DNA of 47,875 bases from Candidatus Parachristensenella avicola (GCA_904420205.1 CAJFUN010000004.1:1-47875), one strand, 5' to 3'; positions 35,996-44,730 are shown, counted from the stretch's first letter. The notes: generated from the sequence alone by a model not told the origin. Program-made: numbers and translations.

Positions 35996-38254
35996 ATGAA
36001 TTTGACGCAGTGGCTGGAAAGCGCCCGTTTTAACCGGGAATTTATGGCGAACGTCACACACTGGCATGTAACGCCGCCTAAAGCGGCGCAGTTTGCGCCT
36101 TTTCCTGATTCTCTGGATCCCAGGCTGGTGAAGGTATACGCCAAGCGAGGCGTTACCCAGCTTTACACGCACCAGCATGATGCGGTAGAGGCTGTAGCGG
36201 CAGGCAAGAACATTGTTGTCGTCACGCCGACTGCTTCCGGTAAAACCCTTTGCTATAATTTACCGGTGTTAGACGCTATTTTGAAGGATCCCGCGGCGCG
36301 GGCCATTTATCTTTTCCCAACCAAGGCCCTGTCTGCCGATCAGGTTAGCGAACTCTATGAAGTCATCGAGCAAGCCGATATCGCCATTAAAACCTATACC
36401 TATGACGGAGATACGCCCGCAGCGGCCCGCAAAGCGATACGCCAGGCCGGACACATCGTCGTGACCAATCCGGATATGCTGCATAGCGGAATTCTTCCGC
36501 ATCACACCAAGTGGATCCAGCTTTTTGAGAATCTGCGGTATATCGTTATTGATGAGCTGCATATGTATCGTGGCGTGTTCGGAAGCCATCTGTGCAATAT
36601 TCTGCGCCGATTAAAGCGGATCTGTGAATTTTACGGTTCCCATCCTCAGTTTATTTGCTGCTCCGCTACGATTGCCAACCCTGAAGAGCTGGCCCATGCT
36701 ATCTGTGACTGCCCAATGACGCTCATTGACAACAATGGCGCGCCTTCCGGCGAAAAGCATTTTATTTTCTATAACCCGCCGGTGATCAACCGCCAGCTGG
36801 GGATCCGCAAGGGCGCGCTGGGTGAAACGCGTGCCATTGCCGAAGACCTAATCCAAAACCATATTTCTACCATTGTGTTTGCCCGTTCCCGTATTCAGGT
36901 AGAGGTGCTGGTCAATCATCTCAAGCAGATCACCGCCGGGCGTTTGGGGGATTCGGGCCTGGTTCGCGGATACCGCAGCGGCTATCTGGCCAGCCAGCGG
37001 CGCCAAATCGAGCAGGGTTTGCGTTCAGGCCGTATCTTAGGCGTGGTGTCGACCAACGCGTTGGAGTTGGGCATCGATATCGGTAGCTTGGAGGCCTGCG
37101 TCATCTGTGGTTATCCGGGGACGATTTCCGGCACCTGGCAGCAGGCGGGCCGTGCTGGGCGGCGGCAGGGTGCAAGCCTCACCGTTATGGTCGCCAATTC
37201 CAGCCCGCTAAGCCAATATATAATCGCGCATCCGGAGTATTTCTTCGAGCGTTCACCGGAACATGGCCTGATCTATCCCGATAACCTATATATTTTGTTA
37301 AATCATCTGAAATGCGCGGCCTATGAACTGCCTTTTGCCGATGGAGATACCTATGCGGGCCAAGATATCAAAGAAATCCTCGGTTATTTGGAGGAATCAG
37401 GCGTGTTAAGGCATGCCGGATCTACCTGGCACTGGTCCGCAGAGGATTTTCCCGCTAGCGAGATTGACTTGCGGTCAGCTTCCAACGAGAATTTCCTTAT
37501 CATCGACATCACCCATAATGATCGAAAAGTAATTGGAGAGATGGATCGTTTCACCGTCCCCATGCTGCTGCATGAGCACGCGATCTACATGCATGAAGGG
37601 CGGCAGTACCAAGTGGAAGAGCTCGATTTTCCCAATAAAAAGGCGTATATTCGATCCGTTGACGTGGACTACTATACAGACGCTAACCTTGAAGTCAATC
37701 TTCGGGTATTGGATGTGCTGGATGAGGACAAAGACGAAACCCGCTCTTGGGGCGAGGTGCTGGTAACAAGCCTTGTCACGATGTTCAAAAAGATGAAACT
37801 GGACACCGGCGAAAATCTAGGTTCCGGCAATGTAAATCTTCCTGAACTTGAGATGCACACCACTGCCTATTGGGCGTGTTTCGAGCCGGAATTGTATCCT
37901 GATCTTACCCAGGAGCAGCTACAGCAAGCTCTGTTAGGCGCTTCCAATGTACTCGGAATCGTGGCTCCTATGACGCTAATGTGCGACCCAAAGGATATCA
38001 GTGTACTCTGTCAGGTGAGAGCGCCTTTTACCGGCAAACCTACCATTTATCTGTACGATGGATACCCTGGCGGCATCGGTTTTTCCGAAAAGCTTTTCCA
38101 CCTACACGATCACCTTTGGCAACAGGCCGCGTCGGTTATAGGCGGATGCGACTGCCTGAACGGGTGCCCCAGTTGCGTGGGCCCCGATGGCGACAAACGT
38201 TTGACCCTCAGATTGCTGGAGGGATTACGGCATGATTCGAAATCTAAAGAGTAA
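35996..38254 (+). CDS. mrfA: DEAD/DEAH-box helicase MrfA (YprA)
   Basis: Superfamily 2 helicase that, with MrfB, repairs mitomycin C lesions in Bacillus subtilis independently of UvrABC. The 752-aa protein shows motif I TPTASGKT, motif II DELH, motif III SATIAN and motif VI QQAGRAGRR. The C-terminal MZB-type domain ends in four cysteines (CDCLNGCPSC), the expected zinc site. It overlaps mrfB by 23 nt. The gene pair order is as in Bacillus. Confidence 0.94.
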   Translation: MNLTQWLESARFNREFMANVTHWHVTPPKAAQFAPFPDSLDPRLVKVYAKRGVTQLYTHQHDAVEAVAAGKNIVVVTPTASGKTLCYNLPVLDAILKDPAARAIYLFPTKALSADQVSELYEVIEQADIAIKTYTYDGDTPAAARKAIRQAGHIVVTNPDMLHSGILPHHTKWIQLFENLRYIVIDELHMYRGVFGSHLCNILRRLKRICEFYGSHPQFICCSATIANPEELAHAICDCPMTLIDNNGAPSGEKHFIFYNPPVINRQLGIRKGALGETRAIAEDLIQNHISTIVFARSRIQVEVLVNHLKQITAGRLGDSGLVRGYRSGYLASQRRQIEQGLRSGRILGVVSTNALELGIDIGSLEACVICGYPGTISGTWQQAGRAGRRQGASLTVMVANSSPLSQYIIAHPEYFFERSPEHGLIYPDNLYILLNHLKCAAYELPFADGDTYAGQDIKEILGYLEESGVLRHAGSTWHWSAEDFPASEIDLRSASNENFLIIDITHNDRKVIGEMDRFTVPMLLHEHAIYMHEGRQYQVEELDFPNKKAYIRSVDVDYYTDANLEVNLRVLDVLDEDKDETRSWGEVLVTSLVTMFKKMKLDTGENLGSGNVNLPELEMHTTAYWACFEPELYPDLTQEQLQQALLGASNVLGIVAPMTLMCDPKDISVLCQVRAPFTGKPTIYLYDGYPGGIGFSEKLFHLHDHLWQQAASVIGGCDCLNGCPSCVGPDGDKRLTLRLLEGLRHDSKSKE

Positions 38255-39386
38255 ATTGGATGCGCTACGGGCAGAACAGCAAGCGCCCAAGCCTCCTCAG
38301 CCGCAATCCTGCCCAGAGCAGGAGGGGATATGCCGCTTTGAGCGTTTCTGTTATCCCCTGACAAAAGCCGCCGGCGGCGCGAGCCTTCAATGGGCCTTGG
38401 ATCCCGATCCACAGCTGCTATCATGCCTAACCCAGACATCGCTACCGCCAGATTTCGACGGGCACCGGCTTCTTTATCTGGATACGGAAACAACCGGCTT
38501 ATCCACGGGTACTGGTACGCTGGCCTTTCTTGTGGGGATTGGCTATTATGAAGATTCATCCCAATATGTGGTGGAACAGTACCTCATGGAAGATTACGAT
38601 CAGGAGCCCGACCTGCTATCTCGACTTCTAACGACGCTGAAACGCTTCGATACGCTGGTTACTTATAACGGAAAGAGTTTTGACGTACCGTTGTTAGAAG
38701 TGCGGTATGTAATGAACCGTCTGCATTCCCAGCTTCGGCAGATGACGCAACTCGACCTGCTGCATGCAGCGCGCCGCCTTTATAAGCGACGTATCGGCTC
38801 CTGCACGCTGGGAAATATGGAGCGGACATTATTGGGCATCGAGCGGCCGGACGACATTCCTGGCGCTGAGATCCCAGAGTGTTTCTTTGCCTATGTAAAG
38901 GATCATGACCCCAAAAGGATGAATATTGTCCTCAAGCATAACCGGCAAGACATTCTCTCCATGCCCCTTTTATTGGGCCGTATGCTGCATACTCTACAGT
39001 GCCGCGCCAGCGAATACCCAGAGGATGATTATAGCTGTGGCCGCCTTTTCCTGCGCAGCCATCAATGGGACTGGGCCGAGGCTTGCCTTCGGCGTGCCAG
39101 CAGCAGCCTTCCGGAGGCGCGCTGGGAGCTAGCCGCTTATTATAAGCGGCAGAGGCGCTGGGATGAAGCCGAAGCACTTTGGCTTTCTATGGTAGAGGCA
39201 TCAGAGGGGGGGACAGGACCCTATCATGAGCTTGCCAAATACTACGAGCATGTGCTACGCCAGCCAGTTCGTGCCTATCGCCTGATTGCACGCCTTCGGG
39301 CGTCTCTTAGCAAGTGGGGCGTGCGGGATCAAGAGGTTGAAAAGCGGTATCACCGTCTGAAAAAATATGCACAAGGAGATGAATAG
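38232..39386 (+). CDS. mrfB: MrfB/YprB-type DnaQ-like exonuclease
   Basis: Probable 3'-5' exonuclease partner of MrfA. In the 384-aa protein the RNase H-like core shows exo I YLDTETTGLSTGTG, the exo II-like TYNGKSFDVPLLE and exo III KHNRQDILSM. A helical C-terminal part (about 260-384) looks TPR-like (RRASSSLPEARWELAAYYKRQRRWDEAEALW). The start overlaps the end of mrfA. Confidence 0.9.
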   Translation: MIRNLKSKLDALRAEQQAPKPPQPQSCPEQEGICRFERFCYPLTKAAGGASLQWALDPDPQLLSCLTQTSLPPDFDGHRLLYLDTETTGLSTGTGTLAFLVGIGYYEDSSQYVVEQYLMEDYDQEPDLLSRLLTTLKRFDTLVTYNGKSFDVPLLEVRYVMNRLHSQLRQMTQLDLLHAARRLYKRRIGSCTLGNMERTLLGIERPDDIPGAEIPECFFAYVKDHDPKRMNIVLKHNRQDILSMPLLLGRMLHTLQCRASEYPEDDYSCGRLFLRSHQWDWAEACLRRASSSLPEARWELAAYYKRQRRWDEAEALWLSMVEASEGGTGPYHELAKYYEHVLRQPVRAYRLIARLRASLSKWGVRDQEVEKRYHRLKKYAQGDE

Positions 39387-39388
39387 CC

Positions 39389-40078
39389 ATGTCGATTACA
39401 GGAAACATTTATGGCTCACTAGCCTATTATAACCACCTCCGGGGGAAGCTGGACGTCGCAGAACGTTATTATTTGAAAATGGCGAAATATGGCTGCAGCG
39501 ATCCCAAAATGGTGGCCGCTTATGGGCTAATTCAGATGCGCAAAGGTCAATTTAAGGAAGCGGTCGAATCCTTTAATCAGGCGCGCAGCATGAATCCAAG
39601 CGCCGAAATGCGAACCAAAATACGCTTAAACCGGGCTGTTGCTTACTACAAATTGGGCGACCTGCCTCGGGCACTTAAAGCGCTGGAGGACATCAAAGAA
39701 ACGGTGGGCGTCAGCGAGCGGCTGTATGAAACGCTGGGCTATCTTTATATCCTCCAGGGAGACTTGGATAAAGCCTTGGCGTTTAATCTGGAAGCCTATG
39801 AATATGAAGACAGCAATCACGCCATATTGGATAACCTTGGACAAACCTATTTGATGATGGGCGACTGGACCAACGCAAGGCTATACTGCGAAAAGGCTTT
39901 AGCAGAGAAATCGGATCAAGTGGATATTCTCTATCATCTGGCCCAGATTGAGCTTCATGATGGGAACCTAGATAAAGCGAAAGATTTCCTTCAAAGGGCT
40001 GAAAAGGCGCCGCGAACCGCGTTAAATGATGTGACCGACGAGATGCTGGCGCAACTTAAAGCGCAGTTGGAGGCTTAG
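39389..40078 (+). CDS. TPR-repeat protein
   Basis: A 229-aa protein with about five tetratricopeptide repeats and no signal peptide. Examples are PKMVAAYGLIQMRKGQFKEA, ERLYETLGYLYILQGDLDKA and HAILDNLGQTYLMMGDWTNA. It starts 2 nt after mrfB, so it is probably co-transcribed and may be a scaffold. The partner is unknown. Confidence 0.85.
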   Translation: MSITGNIYGSLAYYNHLRGKLDVAERYYLKMAKYGCSDPKMVAAYGLIQMRKGQFKEAVESFNQARSMNPSAEMRTKIRLNRAVAYYKLGDLPRALKALEDIKETVGVSERLYETLGYLYILQGDLDKALAFNLEAYEYEDSNHAILDNLGQTYLMMGDWTNARLYCEKALAEKSDQVDILYHLAQIELHDGNLDKAKDFLQRAEKAPRTALNDVTDEMLAQLKAQLEA

Positions 40079-40085
40079 CCTCGCC

Positions 40086-40682
40086 ATGAACACGGATATT
40101 CTGGTGACGGGTTTTGAACCTTTTGGTCAAGAATCGCTGAACCCGTCTCAGCTGCTGATGGAGGCCGTCCGGGATCGAGTGCATACATGCCTATTACCAA
40201 CCAGTTACATACGCAGCATGGAAACGCTTCAGCCGGTGCTGGAGCATCTGTGTCCCCGTGCTGTGCTGTGCATCGGCCAAGCGGGTGGACGTAGCGCGCT
40301 AACCTTGGAACGCATCGGTATCAACTGGATGGAAGCATCCATTCCGGATAATGATGGCCGCTTGTTTACGGGGCAGCAGATTGACCCGCTGGGGCCCGGC
40401 GGCTATCTGAGCACGTTGGATGTATCTGGACTTATCCAATCTTTGCGTGATGCCGGGCTTGCAGCTCAAGTCTCCCTATCGGCAGGCTCCTTTGTGTGCA
40501 ACCGCGTGCTGTATGGCGTGCTTCATTGGGCTGCAGCCCATCATTCTTCTATGCAAGTTGGTTTTCTGCATGTTCCATTTCTACCCGAGCAGGTTGTGGA
40601 TAAGCCTGAGAAGCCGTCTATGGAGTTTAGCCGAATGCTACAGGGCGTGCACCTATTGCTGGATGCGATAACCCCAAAATGA
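40086..40682 (+). CDS. pcp: Pyroglutamyl-peptidase I
   Basis: Removes N-terminal pyroglutamate from peptides in the cytosol. The 198-aa peptidase C15 protein has the N terminus ILVTGFEPFGQESLNPS, the catalytic Glu in LTLERIGIN, Cys in LSAGSFVCNRVLY and His in VGFLHVPFLPEQ. All three catalytic residues are present. It follows the TPR gene after 7 nt. Confidence 0.93.
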   Translation: MNTDILVTGFEPFGQESLNPSQLLMEAVRDRVHTCLLPTSYIRSMETLQPVLEHLCPRAVLCIGQAGGRSALTLERIGINWMEASIPDNDGRLFTGQQIDPLGPGGYLSTLDVSGLIQSLRDAGLAAQVSLSAGSFVCNRVLYGVLHWAAAHHSSMQVGFLHVPFLPEQVVDKPEKPSMEFSRMLQGVHLLLDAITPK

Positions 40683-40740
40683 ATTCCTAATCTGATTCGG
40701 TCCCGTATGATTGATGCGGAATGCGCCATGTTTACCCAAT

Positions 40741-40769
40741 AAAAAGAGCTTCGGATGAAGCTCTTTTTT
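40741..40769. terminator. Bidirectional terminator
   Basis: AAAAAGAGCTTC, loop GGAT, GAAGCTCTTTTTT. It separates the rightward mrf-pcp operon from the leftward TetR gene. Confidence 0.93.
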
Positions 40770-40991
40770 GTCCCAATTTAAAAGGGAATTCCCATATTCA
40801 TATTTTTGAAGTAGAAATTGTGCACCATGCGGATAGGGGAGAAGGCGGGAGGGGTTAAAAAATGCACAAGCAAACGCCTACCTAAATTGAATCAGATTTA
40901 AGCGTAAGAATAAAGGTAGAACAGCTATAAAAGAGGCATTTTAGCCTTCCTCTTGTAACCTAAGAAACTACTATCAACCATATTCCTGGTT
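40770..40991. other. Gene-free stretch
   Basis: About 220 AT-rich bases between the terminator and the end of the TetR gene. I see no gene, clear promoter or strong hairpin in it. Confidence 0.6.
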
Positions 40992-41552
40992 CTATTCTTT
41001 TGTCGACTCTGGCGAGAGCTTCTGAAGAATCGAGTCCGACGTGCGCAGTAGACAGTTTTTCAGTAAGCTAGAAAACTCCTCCGCAGGCATACAATCCTTA
41101 TCCAGCAACCAGCGCTTGATAGCACAAAGAAAAGCGTCGGCATAAAAATCAACATAAAACGGAAGCGCGTTGTCCCGACCAAAGATTCCTTCCATTTCCG
41201 AGGAGATAATGGTGACAATAATGTCCCGGAAATATTCCGAAAAAGAATTCTGTCCGTCCACACTTAATGTCTTCCGGTAAAAGTTGCGATTCTCATAAAA
41301 ATAAGCGCACAGATCTTCCAGCAGATCCCACCCGACATGGTAATCCTTTTCTTTCAGCACTGTCACACATTCCGTATAATAAATCCAGTTTACCAGATCA
41401 TACTTGTCCTTGAAGTGATAGTAGAAGCTTTTTCGGTTTATATCGCAAACTTCACAGATGTCCCTAACGGTAATCTTGGAGAAAGGCTTCGTTTCCATCA
41501 GCGCTTTCAAAGCAGCGGCCAGCGCCCGCTTGGTAATGTTAGAATCCGCCAG
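40992..41552 (-). CDS. TetR-family regulator (DhaS-like)
   Basis: A 186-aa protein with an N-terminal helix-turn-helix (SKITVRDICEVCDINRKSFYYHFKDKYDLVNWIYY) and a helical ligand domain. It resembles the DhaS group of TetR regulators. The only standard start, GTG 41561, abuts the Shine-Dalgarno GGGAGG with no spacing. CTG at 41552 is 8 nt from GGAGG and gives the usual N terminus (M)ADSNITKRALAAALK, so CTG may be the real start. An inverted repeat at 41591-41609 next to a TATACT suggests self-repression. No target gene is evident beside it. Confidence 0.82.
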   Translation of the reverse strand: MADSNITKRALAAALKALMETKPFSKITVRDICEVCDINRKSFYYHFKDKYDLVNWIYYTECVTVLKEKDYHVGWDLLEDLCAYFYENRNFYRKTLSVDGQNSFSEYFRDIIVTIISSEMEGIFGRDNALPFYVDFYADAFLCAIKRWLLDKDCMPAEEFSSLLKNCLLRTSDSILQKLSPESTKE

Positions 41553-41590
41553 AAAGCCCACCTCCCAAAAGTAATTATTTTTTTAGTATA

Positions 41591-41609
41591 CAGATTCCCC
41601 GGTAATCTG
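41591..41609 (-). promoter_or_regulatory. Candidate operator of the TetR gene
   Basis: The inverted repeat CAGATT-N7-AATCTG directly adjoins a minus-strand TATACT (41585-41590). The position fits a repressor site on the gene's own promoter. A second overlapping pairing (ATTCCCC...GGGGAT then TTTTT, plus strand) is possible. Confidence 0.5.
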
Positions 41610-41620
41610 GGGATTTTTCA

Positions 41621-41682
41621 TATACGGGCAAAGCCCTTTGTTCTTCGCTTACGGGTAAACGCGTATACGGGGCCTTTGTTCT
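41621..41682. repeat. Imperfect direct repeat
   Basis: TATACGGG (41621) with CCTTTGTTCT (41635-41644) recurs as TATACGGGG (41664) with CCTTTGTTCT (41673-41682). It lies between the TetR promoter and the tRNA terminator. Its role is unknown. Confidence 0.5.
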
Positions 41683-41756
41683 GAGTACGGTATACCTCAA
41701 ATAGCAAGCTAGTGCGCATGGGGCCAAAGTAGGGTCTAATAAAATTTAAGAAAAAT

Positions 41757-41791
41757 AAAACGCCTAAATTTCATTGAAATTTAGGCGTTTT
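41757..41791 (-). terminator. Terminator of the original tRNA gene
   Basis: AAAACGCCTAAATTT, loop, AAATTTAGGCGTTTT, a perfect 15-bp stem with a T-rich tail on the minus strand. It starts 3 nt after the CCA of the tRNA 3' end at 41795, as expected for the chromosomal side of the insertion. Confidence 0.85.
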
Positions 41792-41794
41792 AGC

Positions 41795-41819
41795 TGGCGG
41801 AGAAGGAGGGATTTGAACC
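41795..41819 (-). other. Attachment site: 3' end of a tRNA (probably tRNA-Ser)
   Basis: The minus strand reads GGTTCAAATCC, then CTCCTTCTCC, then GCCA: the T-loop, the 3' side of the T and acceptor stems, the discriminator base and CCA. Immediately to its right the sequence no longer folds as a tRNA (no anticodon arm), so this is the duplicated tRNA end left at one end of an integrated element. The whole tRNA should lie at the other end, beyond the window. The CTTCTCC-G-CCA acceptor end suits tRNA-Ser. Confidence 0.88.
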
Positions 41820-41926
41820 GGCGTGCAGGATGATATGTGGCGCGAAAATGCGCTTTAACGTGAGATTTTATGATGCAAAAGCCGGTATTTGCGATCATAT
41901 AACATGCAGTTTCCGCGCGTATGGGG

Positions 41927-43099
41927 TCATTGTGGGGTCAAAAAATCGACGCTGTTGGAGAGCACATCAGCGGCATTTTGCTTTGCCTCGTCATATACAT
42001 CCTCATATTGGCGGCGGGTATAGGCGCTGTTGCCGTGCCCCATGATATGAGCGACGGTAGTATCATCAACATGCCCGTTGATTAAAGCCGTGGCCACATA
42101 ATGGCGCAGAGCGTGGATGCCAATAGTATCAAGACCTGATCCGATTTGTAGTCGCCGCAAACGGCTTGAAAAGGTTTCGGGGTGCAGAGGATACCCTAGC
42201 GCATCGGGAAAAAGCAGGTTATGGTCAGACCATGCGCTGCCAGCCTTTAGCCTAAGCGCTGCCTGGGCCTTTTTATGAGCAGCCAATATACGGACAGCGG
42301 AGGCAGGCAAGCGACCGGAACGATAGGCATGCTCGGTTTTGAGATCATCCGTGAGATAGGGACGATGGGTATCATGATCTATAACGACCTTCCGGGCGAC
42401 GCGATATGTGCCGGCGTCTAAGTCGATTGTGTCCCAACAAAAGCCAAGCAATTCGGACCGGCGAACGCCGGTTACGGCATCCAGCACGAGCGGGGTCAGC
42501 AGGTCACACGAGCTTGCCACATCAAACAGAGCAGACAGCTTATCGGGCGATAAAACTTTACGGACAGGCCGGCGCTGGCGGGGAGCGCTGACTTTATCGG
42601 CAGGATTTTGGGATATGATACCATCATCGACCGCATGATTAAACAACCAGCGTAAAAAATCCAAGGAATTTTTTACTGTCTTAGGGGATAGCGTGCCTTT
42701 GCCGCTTTTAGGGCGCAGATTATCACGCCACATGGTAATATGGCTTTTGCGGATATCCTCCAGCATCATGCCGGACAGCGGGGATGGATTGAGACGGCAG
42801 TTTATGATGGTGGTATATCCATGCCAGGTGTAATCTGATAAGGCAGGGCCGTACACCCGCATGCAGCGGTCGCACCAATCGCGCAGGCGTATGCCGGAGG
42901 CGGGGATATAGCTGCCTGTTTCGCGGGCCAGCTTGAGATCGTCGCGATAACGCCGCGCTTCTTCGCGGGTTGCAAAGTATGCGCATACGCGATTGGCGGT
43001 TCCGTCGGCTTTTTTGCCCATAGTGAGGCGTACTTCGTAGCGACCGTCGGCCCGGAGCCGGATGTTGGGATCTGACTTCTTTTTTTTAGATTTTGGCAT
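41927..43099 (-). CDS. int: Tyrosine recombinase (phage integrase)
   Basis: Site-specific recombination between the element and the tRNA site. The 390-aa protein has a basic N-terminal arm-binding region (MPKSKKKK and an AP2-like segment RLRADGRYEVRLTMGKKADG), a SAM-like core-binding domain and the catalytic domain. Catalytic residues seen are Arg in TGVRRSELLG, HxxR in HALRHYVA, His in IMGHGN and Tyr in TRRQYEDVY. The ATG at 43099 follows AAGGAAGGA. It ends about 107 nt from the tRNA site. Confidence 0.95.
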   Translation of the reverse strand: MPKSKKKKSDPNIRLRADGRYEVRLTMGKKADGTANRVCAYFATREEARRYRDDLKLARETGSYIPASGIRLRDWCDRCMRVYGPALSDYTWHGYTTIINCRLNPSPLSGMMLEDIRKSHITMWRDNLRPKSGKGTLSPKTVKNSLDFLRWLFNHAVDDGIISQNPADKVSAPRQRRPVRKVLSPDKLSALFDVASSCDLLTPLVLDAVTGVRRSELLGFCWDTIDLDAGTYRVARKVVIDHDTHRPYLTDDLKTEHAYRSGRLPASAVRILAAHKKAQAALRLKAGSAWSDHNLLFPDALGYPLHPETFSSRLRRLQIGSGLDTIGIHALRHYVATALINGHVDDTTVAHIMGHGNSAYTRRQYEDVYDEAKQNAADVLSNSVDFLTPQ

Positions 43100-43163
43100 G
43101 ATCTGTCCTTCCTTGCGCCGGGGACAAGAGCATGCTATAATAAGCATAGCAATGCCCGGCGTC

Positions 43164-43199
43164 TTTGGTAGGGGGTCGGTGTTTTGCTGCTCTCCCGCT
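43164..43199 (-). repeat. Conserved 14+11 nt motif, copy 1 (upstream of int)
   Basis: Minus strand AGCGGGAGAGCAGC, 11-nt spacer, then CCCCTACCAAA. The same two blocks recur in the other orientation at 47417-47448. The first block is also the 3' part of a hairpin (CCCGC...GCGGG) after the neighbouring gene. Confidence 0.7.
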
Positions 43200-43227
43200 C
43201 CAGGCGGCAACCTGGGGCGGGATTTTG

Positions 43228-43893
43228 TTATTTTGTGATCGTTAACGTGCCAGAGGCAAGGAGCGCTTCGGTGTCCCAATCCAAAGCCTCAATATCGACG
43301 GGATCATCGGCGCTGCGGGCGAGGAAATAGGAGTGGCAGCGGATCGTAATGCCACTTTTGACTTCGACCAGTGTAGAATTTAGGTCTTCCGTGGGGCGAT
43401 CAATCAATGCAGCAGGGGTTAACTGTATGCCGGTCTGAAAGGGCTTAATCACCACGGCAAGATTAGCGGAAATCGCATCCGAACTGCCATTAGTAAAATC
43501 ATAGCAAATATCAAGGGCGTCCCTGCCCTCATAGTCCTTGATGAGCGATACACTAACAAGCGATACGGAGTGCACCCCATTAGATGGCATAGAGGCAGCA
43601 GTAGACACGCTGGAGGTCGCAGGATCCGACGATGGAGGGGTAGGCGTAGAGGCGGGGATTGTCTCCTGAATGACGATGGCCGGCAAGCCGCCCTCAAAGG
43701 TAACGATACCCAAGGAAAAAGCGTATACAGTGCATGCGGCAAAACCTAGCGTAAAGCCAACTAGAGCGCCAAGGGCTACTAATACGGCGGTATACTTGCG
43801 CCGTCGCTTTGTGACCGCAGCGGCAGGCGTGCCGCATTCGGGGCAAAAATTGCCGTCATATTCGGTTCCGCAGTTTTTGCATGTGTGTTCCAT
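43228..43893 (-). CDS. Zinc-ribbon, one-TM protein with DUF5067-like outer domain
   Basis: A 221-aa protein. The zinc ribbon CKNCGTEYDGNFCPECG is at about residues 5-21. A membrane helix spans about 34-60 (YTAVLVALGALVGFTLGFAACTVYAF). A Ser/Thr/Pro-rich linker leads to a C-terminal beta domain (SVSLIKDYEGRDALDICYDFTNGSSDAI...) resembling DUF5067. It is probably anchored with the outer domain exposed. It lies between int and the repressor, the usual place for lysogenic cargo. The first ~25 residues nearly match the neighbouring gene, a sign of shared origin. Confidence 0.75.
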   Translation of the reverse strand: MEHTCKNCGTEYDGNFCPECGTPAAAVTKRRRKYTAVLVALGALVGFTLGFAACTVYAFSLGIVTFEGGLPAIVIQETIPASTPTPPSSDPATSSVSTAASMPSNGVHSVSLVSVSLIKDYEGRDALDICYDFTNGSSDAISANLAVVIKPFQTGIQLTPAALIDRPTEDLNSTLVEVKSGITIRCHSYFLARSADDPVDIEALDWDTEALLASGTLTITK

Positions 43894-43914
43894 GAAAATC
43901 CATCCTCCCCTTAG

Positions 43915-44730
43915 CTAATTTAGCGTAATGGTCCAGTCACCGACGGCGGTGACGATAAAACCTGCAGTATTCGGGCTGAGTTTAACCGTGCCGCTATATA
44001 CCTCGGTCGTATTAACAAGCAAGTCATAACCACCCTGTCCCGCACCGATAACCGCAAAATGGCGGGAATCAGGATTGCCGGTAATCGTGGCGGTGCTGCC
44101 TGGATTAACTGCGACAAGGATAAAATCGCCGGATCCGGAATAGGTTTCGCCTCTGGACATAACCGGCAAAGTAAAGACGGATCGCATTTCGATGCTCCAA
44201 TCGCCGGAAGCCTTAATTTCGAGCGTCGCGGCACTTTGCGTAGTATCCGTAGTAACGCCGGAATAGGGTTCGGTCGTATTAACCAACAATTTGAGACGAT
44301 TCCCATCTGCATCATATGCGGTAACGGCGAAATGCCGTCCGGCGCTGTTGCCGGTGATATCAAAAACATACCCTTCCGGCAGCGGATCAATAGTGATAAC
44401 ATCGTCGCCAGACCCGGAGTATTTTACAGGAGCCGATACAACGACAGGGGTTGGCGTGGGAGATGGAGCGTTAGATTGGGATACTGCGCTGGGGCGATCG
44501 GAGCCCAAGGGATAGGCGATTAAAGCTATAATAATAAAGACACCCAGAGAGATCGAAAGAAATAATGCGCAACCCAAAGAGCAAGACCGCGCTCGGTTAT
44601 GTGTATTAACAGGCGGGGATGGCTGTTGACGGATTGGCGGGCCATTGGAATATCCGGCGGCAGGCGTTCCGCAGTCGGGACAGAAATTGCCGTTGTAGTC
44701 GCGGCCGCAGTTTTTGCATGTGTGAGCCAT
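43915..44730 (-). CDS. Zinc-ribbon, one-TM protein with two tandem outer domains
   Basis: A 271-aa protein. The zinc ribbon CKNCGRDYNGNFCPDCG is followed by a basic/Pro-rich loop, a membrane helix (ALFLSISLGVFIIIALIAYPL) and a Pro/Thr linker. Two repeats of about 75 residues then follow, each starting YSGSGD, containing ITGN..(S/G)RHFAV and LLVNTTE.YSG, and ending in GDWSIEM or GDWTITLN. The ATG at 44730 follows GGAGG; the upstream part of the frame is not coding. The function is unknown; a cell-surface or envelope role is likely. Confidence 0.78.
   Translation of the reverse strand: MAHTCKNCGRDYNGNFCPDCGTPAAGYSNGPPIRQQPSPPVNTHNRARSCSLGCALFLSISLGVFIIIALIAYPLGSDRPSAVSQSNAPSPTPTPVVVSAPVKYSGSGDDVITIDPLPEGYVFDITGNSAGRHFAVTAYDADGNRLKLLVNTTEPYSGVTTDTTQSAATLEIKASGDWSIEMRSVFTLPVMSRGETYSGSGDFILVAVNPGSTATITGNPDSRHFAVIGAGQGGYDLLVNTTEVYSGTVKLSPNTAGFIVTAVGDWTITLN

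Noticed and set aside
41795..41926. Complete tRNA gene at the integration site
   Set aside because: Only the T-loop, the 3' strands of the T and acceptor stems and the CCA are present; the sequence on the 5' side does not give anticodon or D arms.
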